Notes: generated by a model not told the origin, from the sequence alone. A stretch of DNA of 64,000 nucleotides from Woronichinia naegeliana WA131 (GCA_025370055.1 CP073041.1:3658001-3722000); one strand, 5' to 3'. Counted from the stretch's first letter, positions 45,382 to 55,359 are shown. A program made the numbers and translations.

Positions 45382-47070
45382 TTGCTAGTGCAACCCTCTC
45401 CTTCCTTACCCATAGCCTTTGACGGGATCGATGCCGCCCTCGCCGAAATTAAAGCCGGTCGTCCCATTGTCGTAGTAGATGATGAGAATCGAGAAAATGA
45501 GGGGGATTTGATCGGTGCAGCCCAGTTTGCCACGCCCGATATGATTAATTTTATGGCGGTGGAGGCCAGAGGACTGATTTGTTTGGCCATGAGCGGTGAT
45601 CGCCTCGATGCCTTGGATCTACCATTGATGGTGACGAAGAATACTGATAGTAACCAAACTGCCTTTACCGTTAGTATTGATGCGGCTCCCCACTTAGGCG
45701 TTAAAACTGGAATTTCAGCTGAAGATCGCGCCCGCACGATTCAAGTTGCGATCAATCCCGCGACCCATCCCGATGATCTGACTCGTCCTGGTCATATTTT
45801 TCCCATTCGTGCCAAGGAAGGCGGGGTGCTTAAACGGGCTGGCCATACGGAAGCGGCGGTGGATCTCTGTCGATTAGCGGGTTTATATCCGGCAGGCGTT
45901 ATTTGCGAAATTCAAAATGCCGATGGTTCCATGGCCCGTCTGCCCCAATTATTTGACTACGCCCGCAAACATCAATTAAAGCTAATTAGTATTGCCGATT
46001 TAATTAGTTATCGTCTTCAGCACGATCGCTTTGTCCAACGCGAAACGGTTTGTGATTTTCCCAGTCAATTCGGGAACTTTCACCTTTATGCCTATCGCAA
46101 TCTCTTAGATCAAACCGAACATATTGCGATCGTCAAAGGGGAGCCTGCTGAATTTGCTAACCATCCGGTAATGGTGAGAATGCACTCTGAATGTTTAACG
46201 GGAGATGCCTTGGGATCATTACGTTGTGACTGTCAAATGCAATTACACGCGGCTCTTAAAATGATAGAAAGTCATGGTTTAGGGGTAGTAGTTTATCTAC
46301 GCCAGGAAGGGAGGGGGATTGGGTTAGTCAATAAATTGAAAGCCTATTCATTACAGGATTTAGGTTTTGATACAGTGGAGGCCAATGAACGATTAGGATT
46401 TCCGGCCGATCTCAGGGATTATGGCATGGGAGCGCAAATGCTCAATGATTTAGGGATTAAACAAATTCGCCTCGTTACTAACAATCCTCGTAAAATTTCG
46501 GGGCTAAAAGGTTACGGTTTGGAAATTATTGAACGGGTTCCCCTCTTAATTGAAGCGAATAGTTATAACTCTGTCTATCTAGCCACCAAAGCCGAAAAAC
46601 TCGGCCATTTATTATTAAATACCTATCTGATCACTGTCTCCTTAAACTGGCAAAATCCTCTCCGCACTCCCACAGAACGCTATGAAATCCTAGAAAAATT
46701 GCGTCATTTAATTCGTCCGAGTCATTTGCAACTGCAAGAAGAAGTCCGCCCCGTGGCGATCGCCCTCTTTGGTAAACAATCTTTAATCTTTCATCTAGGC
46801 TTAGATCAATCAAAGGAAGTGGCCAGTCATTGGTATGAAGAAAAAGATCATCCTTTCCGTTTAACGATTTTAGCGTTTCTCGATCAGATTGTGACTTGGC
46901 CAAACCTGGCTAGTTTAGAATTTTTATTATCCAACGGCCATGATCCGATGACGGGACTGCAAGTTAGTCTGGAACGCACCCATTATGGACTAGAAGATCT
47001 ACTGCCCTCTCAACAATTACAAGCTCTGACCACTCAAACCATCTATAGCTATTCCCAAAAAGTGCAGTAG
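45382..47070 (+). CDS. ribBA: Bifunctional DHBP synthase / GTP cyclohydrolase II
   Basis: 562 residues if started at TTG (45382); GTG at 45388 is equally possible, and there is no ATG near the family start. The RibB half shows IVVVDDENRENEGDLIGAAQ and RPGHIFPIRAKEGGVLKRAG. The RibA half shows VMVRMHSECLTGDALGSLRC with the zinc cysteines (C-x10-C-x-C in CLTGDALGSLRCDCQ), YLRQEGRGIGLVNKLKAY and RLVTNNPRKISGLKGYGLEI. Residues after about 410 are a C-terminal extension of roughly 150 residues seen in cyanobacterial RibBA and of unknown role. The enzyme starts both branches of riboflavin synthesis from GTP and ribulose 5-phosphate. Confidence 0.93.
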   Translation: MLVQPSPSLPIAFDGIDAALAEIKAGRPIVVVDDENRENEGDLIGAAQFATPDMINFMAVEARGLICLAMSGDRLDALDLPLMVTKNTDSNQTAFTVSIDAAPHLGVKTGISAEDRARTIQVAINPATHPDDLTRPGHIFPIRAKEGGVLKRAGHTEAAVDLCRLAGLYPAGVICEIQNADGSMARLPQLFDYARKHQLKLISIADLISYRLQHDRFVQRETVCDFPSQFGNFHLYAYRNLLDQTEHIAIVKGEPAEFANHPVMVRMHSECLTGDALGSLRCDCQMQLHAALKMIESHGLGVVVYLRQEGRGIGLVNKLKAYSLQDLGFDTVEANERLGFPADLRDYGMGAQMLNDLGIKQIRLVTNNPRKISGLKGYGLEIIERVPLLIEANSYNSVYLATKAEKLGHLLLNTYLITVSLNWQNPLRTPTERYEILEKLRHLIRPSHLQLQEEVRPVAIALFGKQSLIFHLGLDQSKEVASHWYEEKDHPFRLTILAFLDQIVTWPNLASLEFLLSNGHDPMTGLQVSLERTHYGLEDLLPSQQLQALTTQTIYSYSQKVQ

Positions 47071-47167
47071 GGTGATCAACAAGTTAATGCTTGATTAACA
47101 AGGGGCTTAAGCCCCTTGCCTATATATCGCACACTGAGATCAAGACCCCACAGTTTACTGGGAAATT

Positions 47168-49351
47168 TTACTTAATAAACAACATTTCCTGATAGGTCGG
47201 TAAGGGCCAGAGATCATCCGCCACTTCCCCTTCCAGCGCATCAGCAAAACCGCGAACCTCATCCATCAAGGGACGGATCACATTCACGAGATACTGCATA
47301 TGTTCTTCCACTGACGCAAAATCATGATTGCCCAAAGCCAAAGTTAATTTGCTCACTTTTTCCATCATTGATTTAGCCAAGGAAGCCACTTTCTCGATAT
47401 TTTCGATTTCGAGATCAAGGCCGATTTCCTTTAAGCTGAGGGTGGTATTGGCCAGATCCGAGAGATAGCGCAGAGCCGCCGGATAAATAGAGGTTTTGGC
47501 AATATCAATCACCAGTTTGGCTTCAACTTCAATGGAGAGAACATACTGCTCGGCGTAGGTTTCATAACGGCTGGCCAGTTCCACCGGCGAAAGCACTCCC
47601 AGCTTGGAGAACAGTTCTTCGATGTATGCTTCCTTTAAAACCGGTAAGGCATCGGCTGATGTCCGTAGGTTGGCTAAACCTCGTTCCGCCGCCAGTTTAT
47701 GCCATTCTTCTGAATAGCCATTGCCATTGAAAATGACTGCACCATGCTCATCCATCACCTCCTTAAGGATGGTCTGAATCGCCGTGTTGAGTTCTGTCCC
47801 CTTGCCCAATTCTGCTTCTAATTTATCCCCGATCCAGTTGAGAGAATCTGCCAAAACCGTATTCATGGCAACTAATGGCCCGGCCACTGATTGCCCCGAA
47901 CCAACGGCCCGAAATTCAAAACGGTTTCCAGTAAAGGCAAAGGGAGAAGTACGGTTGCGATCGCCGGCATCAGTGGGCAGCATGGGTAAAGTATCCACCC
48001 CAATATTCATCACCCCCTTACCCTTGGAGCCTGTAATCTCACCTTGACTAATTTGCCCAAAGACATCCTCCAATTGGGAACCCAAATAGACAGAAATGAT
48101 CGCTGGCGGAGCTTCATTGGCCCCTAGGCGGTGATCATTACTGGCGGTTGCTACCACTGCTCGTAACAATGGCCCGTATTTGTGAACTCCGCGAATAACC
48201 GCACCACAAAAAACTAAAAATTGGGCATTGGAGTGAGGGGTGTCGCCTGGATCTAACAAATTACCTTGAGTCGCATTGCCCACCGACCAGTTAACGTGTT
48301 TACCCGAACCATTGACCCCTTTAAAAGGTTTTTCGTGGAATAAACAAATAAAACCGTGCTTTTTAGCTGTATTACGCAGAACCGTCATCAATAACTGCTG
48401 ATGATCAGTGGCCACATTAGCTGCTTCAAAAAAGGGTGCAATTTCAAACTGGCCTGGAGCCACCTCATTATGTCGGGTTTTGGCAGGAATACCGAGTTTA
48501 TATAATTTTTCTTCCACATCTTGCATATACACCTGAACCCGCTCAGGAATAGCCCCAAAATAATGATCGTCAAATTGTTGACCTTTGGCGGGGGGCTTGC
48601 CAAACAGGGTACGGCCAGAGAGGAGGATATCAGGACGACTATTGGCAAAATTGGCATCCATCAGAAAATATTCCTGTTCTGCGCCACAACTAGAGTTAAC
48701 AGGAGAAACTTCTGTATTGCCCAGTAGTTTTAAAACTCTAGTAGCCGCTTTATTCATCGCCGCATTGGAGCGCAAAAGAGGCGTTTTTTTGTCGAGAGCC
48801 TCCCCTGTCCAGGAGACAAAGACGGTGGGAATACAGAGGGTGGAACCATTATCCGTTTCCATCACAAAAGCGGGACTGGTGACATCCCAAGCCGTATAAC
48901 CCCGTGCTTCCGAGGTGGAACGAATACCGCCATTAGGAAAGGAGGAGCCATCGGGTTCCCCTTGCACTAGCACTTTGCCGGAAAATTCTGAAATGACGGA
49001 ACCATCGCTTTGAACAGAGATAAAACCATCATGTTTTTCTGCCGTGGCATTGGTCAGTGGATAGAAGACGTGGGCATAGTATAAGGCTCCTTTGGCGATC
49101 GCCCAGTCCTTCATCGCCACAGCTACAACGTCAGCAACGGAAATATCTAGCGTTTGACCGGTTTGAATCGTCTTTTTTACCGATTTAAAAACTTCTTTGG
49201 GTAGGCTCTCTTGCATCTTGCCTAAAGTAAAAACATCCGAGGCCCAGAGTTCTTCCAACCGTTTTGGTGCTTTGGGCGGCATCGGCTCTCGGTTGGTAAT
49301 TTGATAAATTGCTTGCAGACGCGATTCGTTTCCGCTCATAGTTGTCTCCAC
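47168..49351 (-). CDS. glnN: Glutamine synthetase type III
   Basis: 727 residues, the length of GSIII. Landmarks: SFPNGGIRSTSEARGYTAWD, NSSCGAEQEYFLMDANFANS, KTRHNEVAPGQFEIAPFFEA, FKGVNGSGKHVNWSVGN and the C-terminal helical region. GSIII replaces or supplements GlnA in nitrogen-starved cyanobacteria (established for Synechocystis glnN). It ligates ammonium to glutamate using ATP and Mg/Mn. It is a single-gene unit with an NtcA-type promoter signature upstream at 49477-49517. Confidence 0.95.
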   Translation of the reverse strand: METTMSGNESRLQAIYQITNREPMPPKAPKRLEELWASDVFTLGKMQESLPKEVFKSVKKTIQTGQTLDISVADVVAVAMKDWAIAKGALYYAHVFYPLTNATAEKHDGFISVQSDGSVISEFSGKVLVQGEPDGSSFPNGGIRSTSEARGYTAWDVTSPAFVMETDNGSTLCIPTVFVSWTGEALDKKTPLLRSNAAMNKAATRVLKLLGNTEVSPVNSSCGAEQEYFLMDANFANSRPDILLSGRTLFGKPPAKGQQFDDHYFGAIPERVQVYMQDVEEKLYKLGIPAKTRHNEVAPGQFEIAPFFEAANVATDHQQLLMTVLRNTAKKHGFICLFHEKPFKGVNGSGKHVNWSVGNATQGNLLDPGDTPHSNAQFLVFCGAVIRGVHKYGPLLRAVVATASNDHRLGANEAPPAIISVYLGSQLEDVFGQISQGEITGSKGKGVMNIGVDTLPMLPTDAGDRNRTSPFAFTGNRFEFRAVGSGQSVAGPLVAMNTVLADSLNWIGDKLEAELGKGTELNTAIQTILKEVMDEHGAVIFNGNGYSEEWHKLAAERGLANLRTSADALPVLKEAYIEELFSKLGVLSPVELASRYETYAEQYVLSIEVEAKLVIDIAKTSIYPAALRYLSDLANTTLSLKEIGLDLEIENIEKVASLAKSMMEKVSKLTLALGNHDFASVEEHMQYLVNVIRPLMDEVRGFADALEGEVADDLWPLPTYQEMLFIK

Positions 49352-49476
49352 TCCGGATTTTAAACCTGAATGATTCTACTTAAGATCCGAATAAGGTTTC
49401 GTTGCGAAAACTACCGAAAGTCCAAAATGCTGGGATTATTTTCTGAATTAAATTAGTTCAAATCCCCCAAGGCTAT

Positions 49477-49517
49477 AGTATAGTCTATTTAAACTGTTTT
49501 TGTGTCAATTTTTGAAC
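49477..49517 (-). promoter_or_regulatory. NtcA-type activated promoter of glnN
   Basis: On the minus strand GTTCAAAAATTGAC (49517-49504) fits GT-N10-AC, then 21 bp, then TATACT (49482-49477). NtcA class II promoters have GTA-N8-TAC about 22 bp before a TA-N3-T box. The half-sites are weak (GTT/GAC), but the spacing and the lack of a -35 fit. Confidence 0.5.
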
Positions 49518-49643
49518 TATTCCCAAAACCACTGATAAAAAAGTCCTCTTTTTTAGAAACAATAAGTAAGGGGTTAAGAGGTAAATCCGTAAGCAAAAAT
49601 TGTACCTAAGTATTTAAGTTAAGCTTTTATACAATACCAACGC

Positions 49644-50696
49644 TTAAATCGCATAATTTAAAAAACCATTACTATCAGAAAAAATCTTGGTTTGACGGGG
49701 TTTAATAAATACTTTTTGCCCCACACTGAGGTTTAAGGTTGCAAATTGTTCGCGGCTGAGATGGGCAATGATCTCCTCCTGCTCCGACAGAATTAATTCT
49801 ACTTGGATTTCCCAGCCCAGATGGGTAATGCGTTTGACGATCGCCTGGGTATTAATTTCATCCGCTTCTGTTTTAACTTCAAGATCATGGGGTCGGACAA
49901 AGGCAGAATAGGAGGCATGAACTAAGGTCTGACCATCATTGTCGCTGAAATGATTCTGAAGCAAGCTTGTCGTACTGGGTAAGACATTGACTTCGCCAAT
50001 AAAGCTCATCACAAAAGGTGTGGCAGGATGATCATAAATATCAGCAGGAGAACCAATTTGCTCAATTTTGCCGTGATTCATGACCACAATTTCATCGGCC
50101 ACTTCCATCGCTTCTTCCTGATCGTGGGTAACAAAAATACTGGTTAAATGAACTTCATCATGCAAGCGTCGTAACCAGGCTCTTAATTCTTTTCTAACCT
50201 TGGCATCTAAAGCTCCGAAGGGTTCATCTAATAAGAGAACCTGGGGTTGAACGGCTAAGGCTCTGGCTAAGGCGACCCGTTGTCGTTGACCACCGGATAG
50301 TTGGGAGGGATAGCGATCTCCTAATCCTTCTAGCTGAATCAATTCCAGTAATTCCTGAACCCGTTTTTTAACTTCTTTTTTGGGATGTTTGCGGATATCC
50401 AGACCAAAGGCGATATTTTGACGAATGGTTAAATGTTTGAAAAGAGCATAGTGTTGAAAGACGAAACCAATATTCCGTTTGCGAATATCAACATGGGTGG
50501 CATCCTTACCATTAATAATGATAGTACCTTGATCAGGAGGTTCTAAGCCAGCGATCGCTCTAAGTAAAGTTGATTTTCCTGAACCAGATGGGCCAAGCAG
50601 GGCAACTAATTTTCCTTCATTCACTTCTAAATTAATATCAGACAGTGCTTGGTAGCTCCCAAATTGTTTGGCGACGTTATTGATGACAATACTCAT
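49644..50696 (-). CDS. cysA: Sulfate/thiosulfate ABC transporter ATP-binding protein
   Basis: 350 residues. Walker [21 protein letters not shown], signature [16 protein letters not shown], Walker [15 protein letters not shown] and the switch His in [13 protein letters not shown] are all intact. The C-terminal TOBE-like region (after about 240) is the regulatory domain of CysA-type importers. It energises sulfate uptake with CysT, CysW and SbpA encoded upstream on the same strand. About 220 bp of short direct repeats separate it from cysW. Confidence 0.93.
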   Translation of the reverse strand: MSIVINNVAKQFGSYQALSDINLEVNEGKLVALLGPSGSGKSTLLRAIAGLEPPDQGTIIINGKDATHVDIRKRNIGFVFQHYALFKHLTIRQNIAFGLDIRKHPKKEVKKRVQELLELIQLEGLGDRYPSQLSGGQRQRVALARALAVQPQVLLLDEPFGALDAKVRKELRAWLRRLHDEVHLTSIFVTHDQEEAMEVADEIVVMNHGKIEQIGSPADIYDHPATPFVMSFIGEVNVLPSTTSLLQNHFSDNDGQTLVHASYSAFVRPHDLEVKTEADEINTQAIVKRITHLGWEIQVELILSEQEEIIAHLSREQFATLNLSVGQKVFIKPRQTKIFSDSNGFLNYAI

Positions 50697-50699
50697 AAA

Positions 50700-50866
50700 T
50701 TAATAGTGAATAGTGGATAGTTGATAATGAATAGTGGATAATTGATAGTAGATAGTGGATAGTTGATAACAAATAGTTAATAATGAATAGAATTGGGCAA
50801 TTAACCCCTATTACATCTCCTAAGGCATCTTCCTCAGTTTAAAAAGGCATCTTCCTCAGTTTAAAT
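50700..50866. repeat. Short direct repeats between cysW and cysA
   Basis: First an AT-rich array of a roughly 21-bp unit (GAATAGTGGATAGTTGATAA and variants) from about 50704 to 50790. Then a 21-bp unit AGGCATCTTCCTCAGTTTAA(A) twice, at 50823 and 50845. There are no coding signals. They may lengthen the intercistronic region enough to lower cysA expression. Confidence 0.7.
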
Positions 50867-50915
50867 CCTGAAGGGGACAATTGCGATCTCCTAAAAGTGA
50901 ATATTGGCCCAATCG

Positions 50916-51725
50916 TTAATGCCCTTTCCTCCCAGTTCGACGTTCCAGAATTTCTTTCACCACCAGAGTAACAGCCGCTAAGAATGCCAGGATCACTGCC
51001 GCACTGAAAGCTGCTTCCGTTTGATAGTTTTTGTATTCCTGCTCCACGAACAGAGGTAGTGTACTGGTTTGCCCCAAGATATTGCCGGACACCACTGATA
51101 CGGCCCCAAATTCTCCCATTGCTCTGGCATTCGTCAATAGCACGCCATAAAGTAAACCCCAACGAATATTCGGTAGGGTAATACGCCAGAAAATTTGCCA
51201 ATCTTTAGCCCCCAAGGTACGGGCAGCTTCTTCTTGTTCAGAACCCATTTCTTCTAAAACAGGAATTACTTCTCGTGCCACAAAGGGAAGCGTAACAAAA
51301 ATGGTAGCAATGACCATGCCAGGCAAGGCAAAAATAATTTTAATATCGGCTGCCTGGAAATATTGACCAATCCAGCCTTTTTGTCCATAAAGCAGTACAA
51401 TCATTAAACCCGCAACGACAGGAGAAATGGCAAAGGGAAGGTCAACCACACTCAAAAATAAGGCTCTGCCTGGAAACTGATTACGAGCTAAAACCCAGGC
51501 GGCGCAAAGTCCAAAAATCGTATTGAGAGGGACGGTAATCAGGGCAATAATGACCGTTAATTTAACCGCTTCAATAAAATTGGAGTCTTGTAATGATGTT
51601 AAAAAAGGTTTAATTCCTAGACGAAAAGCTTCATAAAATACTGAGATAGTCGGAATCACTAAAATTAGGGCCAGATAGCCTAAGGCGATCGCGATTAGTC
51701 CAATTTTTGGCTTAGTCAGTTGCAT
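50916..51725 (-). CDS. cysW: Sulfate ABC transporter permease CysW
   Basis: 269 residues, six membrane helices. FLSVVDLPFAISPVVAGLMI and the EAA loop EEAARTLGAKDWQIFWRITL are typical, and GLLYGVLLTNARAMGEFGAV is the conserved CysW tail. It pairs with CysT to form the membrane channel. Its start overlaps the end of cysT by 14 bases, showing translational coupling. Confidence 0.93.
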   Translation of the reverse strand: MQLTKPKIGLIAIALGYLALILVIPTISVFYEAFRLGIKPFLTSLQDSNFIEAVKLTVIIALITVPLNTIFGLCAAWVLARNQFPGRALFLSVVDLPFAISPVVAGLMIVLLYGQKGWIGQYFQAADIKIIFALPGMVIATIFVTLPFVAREVIPVLEEMGSEQEEAARTLGAKDWQIFWRITLPNIRWGLLYGVLLTNARAMGEFGAVSVVSGNILGQTSTLPLFVEQEYKNYQTEAAFSAAVILAFLAAVTLVVKEILERRTGRKGH

Positions 51726-52572
51726 AACGACGACCCCACTGTTGTAGTAAATTAATTACTAATAAAAGAACCAAAGAAACCATCAATAAAACGGCCCCAA
51801 TCACCGTTGCGCCAGTGTAGTCATACTCTTCTAAGCGTTGAAAGACTAAAACTGGTGCAATTAAATCTTGATAGGGAATATTAGAAGCCACTAAAACGAC
51901 AGAGCCAAATTCTCCCACCGCCCTGGCAAATCCTAAGGCAATACCCGTTAAAATGGGAGGTATTAAGGGAGGAAAAATCACTCGCCAAAAGGTTTGAAAT
52001 TCGGTCGCCCCTAAAGACCAAGCCGCCTCTTCTGCCTCATCTTCAAGTTCTTGTAAAACAGGTTGTAAGGTTCTGACCACAAAGGGTAAAGAAATGAATA
52101 GCATGGCAACAAATACCCCCCAACGGGTGAAGGCAATCTTAATCCCAAAGGGAGCAAATAATTGACCAATCCAGCCCTTTTCACTATAGACAGTTGCCAG
52201 CACTAAACCAGCTACGGAAGTTGGTAAGGCAAAGGGTAAATCAACAGCGGCATCTATAATTTTTTTTCCAGGAAATTGATAACGCACCAACACCCAGGCG
52301 ACAATGGTTCCCATCACCCCATTAATTGAACCAGCCGCTAGAGCCGTTACAAAGGTGACATTGTAGGCCGATAGGGCAATTGACCCTGTAGCTACTTGCC
52401 AAAACTCTTCCCATCCCAAGGTTAAAGATTTAGTGACTAGGGCGGTAATGGGTAACAATAAAATAAGTAATAAATAAACAACCGTGATCACCCAGGGAAT
52501 GGAAACTCTTGACCAAAGCTGGACAAAAAGATTGGTTGATTTGGCTGGCACTTTGTCGGCTAAATTGACCAT
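51712..52572 (-). CDS. cysT: Sulfate ABC transporter permease CysT
   Basis: 286 residues, six membrane helices. AAVDLPFALPTSVAGLVLAT and EEAAWSLGATEFQTFWRVIF (docking loop), then GFARAVGEFGSVVLVASNIP, are the CysT markers. It forms a heterodimer with CysW in the plasma membrane. The gap upstream (52573-52866) separates it from the NIL-domain gene. Confidence 0.93.
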   Translation of the reverse strand: MVNLADKVPAKSTNLFVQLWSRVSIPWVITVVYLLLILLLPITALVTKSLTLGWEEFWQVATGSIALSAYNVTFVTALAAGSINGVMGTIVAWVLVRYQFPGKKIIDAAVDLPFALPTSVAGLVLATVYSEKGWIGQLFAPFGIKIAFTRWGVFVAMLFISLPFVVRTLQPVLQELEDEAEEAAWSLGATEFQTFWRVIFPPLIPPILTGIALGFARAVGEFGSVVLVASNIPYQDLIAPVLVFQRLEEYDYTGATVIGAVLLMVSLVLLLVINLLQQWGRRYATD

Positions 52573-52866
52573 AATAGACTGGTTATAACGAAATTGAAGA
52601 TAGATTTTGTATTAGACTCTCCCTGTCACCCTTGATAAGGCTACAGTGTACACACATCTTGAAAAAATACACGCTTTGAGGTTTGATCCCCCTAAATCCC
52701 CCTTAAAAAGGGGGACTTAAAACCTTTAATTTGTCTTCCCCCTTTCAACGCTGTTCGTTACGCAAATCTCCTGATCAAAAAACTCAAAGCCATACACAGC
52801 AAGCTTTTCATCTTCTCCCCCCTTTTTAAGGGGGGTTGGGGGGGATCGAGACTAAGCAAGGTATTA
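52573..52866. repeat. Intercistronic gap with two copies of the dispersed palindrome
   Basis: About 290 bp. Copies of the C-run/G-run palindrome lie at 52686-52716 (CCCCCTTAAAAAGGGGG core) and 52815-52856 (CCCCCCTTTTTAAGGGGGG core). They face each other around a 100-bp centre, so a larger composite element is possible. They may cause partial termination or mRNA processing inside the operon. Confidence 0.6.
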
Positions 52867-53175
52867 TTACCAACGATCCGTTTCTTGATCAGACTTATCT
52901 AGTATTTCTATACCTAATTGAGTAAGATAATCCAAGCCATTGTTGATATCGGTGACACTGCCAGTCAGTAACAAATCAAACCAACCATTGCCTTCTCCAT
53001 TTGCACCGAGCATGGCGGCCAAAATACTAATTTCTAGATGGTAATTGGATGCTAGTTGAGAAATGATCGGTTCCTGTTGATATTGGCTAGGAATTTGAAT
53101 ACGGATGCGGTTTTGAATGATTGAAATAAGGCGATCGCTTTCCATGACATTGGGATTAAGAGTGTTAATAGACAT
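52867..53175 (-). CDS. NIL-domain protein of the sulfate transport cluster
   Basis: 102 residues. RIRIQIPSQYQQEPIISQLA, then SNYHLEISILAAMLGANGEG and FDLLLTGSVTDINNGLDYL, is the NIL (ACT-like, ligand-binding) fold found in some ABC transport systems. Its place between sbpA and cysT is the same as I recall for a small gene in the Synechocystis cluster. A role as a sensor of sulfur metabolites is an inference. Confidence 0.8.
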   Translation of the reverse strand: MSINTLNPNVMESDRLISIIQNRIRIQIPSQYQQEPIISQLASNYHLEISILAAMLGANGEGNGWFDLLLTGSVTDINNGLDYLTQLGIEILDKSDQETDRW

Positions 53176-53235
53176 CGGTTTTATTTTTTAAGATTGACCA
53201 TGAAAATTGGTACGAAAGCTCACCGCCAAGATTGA

Positions 53236-54288
53236 CTATTTTTTAGCAGTGATTTTGTCAAAAATAGCTCCATCGTCAAAGAACTCGGTTTGTACCTTTT
53301 CCCAGCCCCCTAGATCTTGGACAGTAAAGAGATGCTTAACGACGGGGTATTGACTCGCATATTCTTTCGCCACAGTCTGATCAACGGGACGGAAACCTGA
53401 TTCAGCAAAATCTTTTTGGGCTTCGGGTGTAAATAGAAACTTCACAAAGGCCTCTGCCACTTCACGAGTGCCATGTTTATCGACATTACTATCAACTACA
53501 GCCACTGGAGCATCAATGGAAATGTTGTAATCGGTGGGGACAGAATAGGGTTGGTTTTCGCCTTTTTGTTTGGCTAGGATGACTTCATTTTCATAGTTCA
53601 GCAACACATCTCCCTGACCCTGTTTATAGAAAACATCACTGGCTTCCCTAGCATCTTTGGGCAGAACGGGGACATTTTGATAAATTTTTTCCAAAAAAGC
53701 TTGAGCCTGGGCAGGGGTTCCTCCTGATTGGGTCACAGATCCCCATAGTCCTAGGAAATTCCATCGTGCACCTCCAGAGGTTTTGGGGTTGGCAGTAATC
53801 ACCTTCAGATTTTTTTCGGCCAGTTCTGACCATTGGGCAAGCTTAAGGTCTGGTTTACGGGTGACAAAGGCCACGACGGATTTGGTGACAATACTGTTAT
53901 TAGGAGCTTCGGCTTCCCATTTTGGCTCAATTAAGCCAGCTTTTTCAATTTTCTGGACATCAGAACTGAGTGCTAGAGCGACGACATCAGCTTCCAGACC
54001 ATCCACAACGGCACGGGTTTGAGATCCCGATCCTCCGTAGCTCTGATCAAAGGTGACGGTTTTGCCGGTCTTTTCCTGCCACTGTTTCACGAATTTGGGA
54101 ATAATTTTTTCGTAGGCATTGCGAGTTACTGCATAGGACACCAGGGTAAGCTTCTGGTTTTCTGACTCCTTACCCCCAGTCTGTGCCGTTTCCTGGTTGC
54201 CCCCACAAGCCGACAGTCCTCCGAGCAAGAGAACCGCGATCGCCCATAACGCCCAACCTTTTTCAGCCCTAATCATTGTGACAATCAA
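53236..54288 (-). CDS. sbpA: Sulfate-binding periplasmic lipoprotein
   Basis: 350 residues (the start may be the fifth codon, MIRAEKG). The signal peptide ends in a lipobox LSAC, so the mature protein is a lipoprotein. LTLVSYAVTRNAYEKIIPKF, then FDQSYGGSGSQTRAVVDGLE and ADVVALALSSDVQKIE, and PKTSGGARWNFLGLWG, are the sulfate-binding-family motifs. It delivers sulfate to CysTW/CysA. First gene of the operon; 186 bp upstream is the divergent CRP-type gene. Confidence 0.94.
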   Translation of the reverse strand: MIVTMIRAEKGWALWAIAVLLLGGLSACGGNQETAQTGGKESENQKLTLVSYAVTRNAYEKIIPKFVKQWQEKTGKTVTFDQSYGGSGSQTRAVVDGLEADVVALALSSDVQKIEKAGLIEPKWEAEAPNNSIVTKSVVAFVTRKPDLKLAQWSELAEKNLKVITANPKTSGGARWNFLGLWGSVTQSGGTPAQAQAFLEKIYQNVPVLPKDAREASDVFYKQGQGDVLLNYENEVILAKQKGENQPYSVPTDYNISIDAPVAVVDSNVDKHGTREVAEAFVKFLFTPEAQKDFAESGFRPVDQTVAKEYASQYPVVKHLFTVQDLGGWEKVQTEFFDDGAIFDKITAKK

Positions 54289-54474
54289 CCCTCAATCAGA
54301 ATTAAATCTCAGTGCTTTTGCAGTTTATTTTATTTTGGCACGAATTGCAATTCGTTTAGGCTTTAAATCGAATTTATTTGAATGCAGCATGGCTTTTGTG
54401 TCATGATCAGAATCAGAAAAACCTAGCCAAGCCAAAGCATTCAGCTTGTCAAGAACAGGCGAATTCACGAGGAT

Positions 54475-55260
54475 ATGACCAATAGCCGCGAAACACAGCC
54501 CCCGGACTTGCTGGACAAGTTAATTCAAGAAAACTATCTTTTCCGAGATTTGGAGCGGGATTGGCTGGCCAATTATCTTCCGGTCGAAACTCTGAAGCTC
54601 GAAAAACTTTTTTCCAATCGTCCTATCTATACGGCTTTTCTGCCCGATCATTTTTTGGATGTTCTCTATGTCATCCTCGGAGAGGGGTTGGTTATTACTC
54701 GTAGTACTCCTCTAGATCGGATTATTGCTATTACCTATGCCGGTGGCTGTTTTGGGATGCGAAGTCTAGATTTTAGCTATGGTCTAGCTCATCAAGCCTT
54801 TCCTTGCTTAGTGGAAGCCTACAAAACTACCCATGTTTTAAAAATTCCGAGGGAAAATCTGATTCAACTCTATGACCAGAGTGAAATCTTCCGAGAGCAT
54901 TATCGAATGTTGTTTGAACTAAGACAAAAATTTGAATATCATTTACTCAATTGCAGTAGTTATCCCCCGCAAGCAGTGGCTGCCCTTCTACGAGCTTTAA
55001 TTTATCAGGAACGGGAATTAAGTCAGCAACCCGATAGTCAGGGTCATTATGTTCTTGATCTTCCTATTGATGTGATTGCCCGTGCTTGTCAACTTAATCA
55101 ACGCACCGTCGAGCAGGTGATGAAAGGAATGCAGCAGATCGGCTTAGTAACCTCTCAAAAAGAGGATGGCGATGATATTATTCGTGTGATTGCGCCGGAA
55201 GGTCTGAAAGAAGTCTATAGTGCGACGCGAGAAAAGGTTTCTTGGTGGCCACTACGTTGA
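54475..55260 (+). CDS. CRP/FNR-family regulator divergent from the sulfate operon
   Basis: 261 residues. A cyclic-nucleotide-binding-type beta-roll (about 30-150) is followed by a dimerisation helix and a winged HTH (about 190-245, VIARACQLNQRTVEQVMKGM). The roll lacks the usual cAMP phosphate-binding Arg-Ser motif, so it probably binds something else or nothing. The CRP-type CysR regulator of Synechococcus lies within its sulfate transport cluster, so a CysR-like role is a reasonable inference from position. It is not proven by sequence. Confidence 0.65.
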   Translation: MTNSRETQPPDLLDKLIQENYLFRDLERDWLANYLPVETLKLEKLFSNRPIYTAFLPDHFLDVLYVILGEGLVITRSTPLDRIIAITYAGGCFGMRSLDFSYGLAHQAFPCLVEAYKTTHVLKIPRENLIQLYDQSEIFREHYRMLFELRQKFEYHLLNCSSYPPQAVAALLRALIYQERELSQQPDSQGHYVLDLPIDVIARACQLNQRTVEQVMKGMQQIGLVTSQKEDGDDIIRVIAPEGLKEVYSATREKVSWWPLR

Positions 55261-55305
55261 GGTAATTGCTGGCAGGGCTAAAAATTAAAAACCTAAAAAA
55301 AAGAC

Positions 55306-55335
55306 TCTCTGTTTTTTCCAGAGAATCTCTTCTTG
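55306..55335. terminator. Possible bidirectional terminator
   Basis: TCTCTG (55306-55311) pairs with CAGAGA (55319-55324), with T-rich loop and A-rich left flank. It lies between the convergent CRP-type gene and pilC and could serve either. Confidence 0.45.
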
Positions 55336-55359
55336 GGTTTTGAGTTTTGAGAATTAAAA

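Noticed and set aside
45382-45390. Frameshift or missing start in ribBA
   Set aside because: Non-ATG starts (TTG or GTG) fit the family N-terminus, so no lesion is needed.
49455-49468. GTTCAAATCCC, a tRNA T-arm-like motif
   Set aside because: The flanking bases do not form the T stem and no acceptor or anticodon stem can be built around it.
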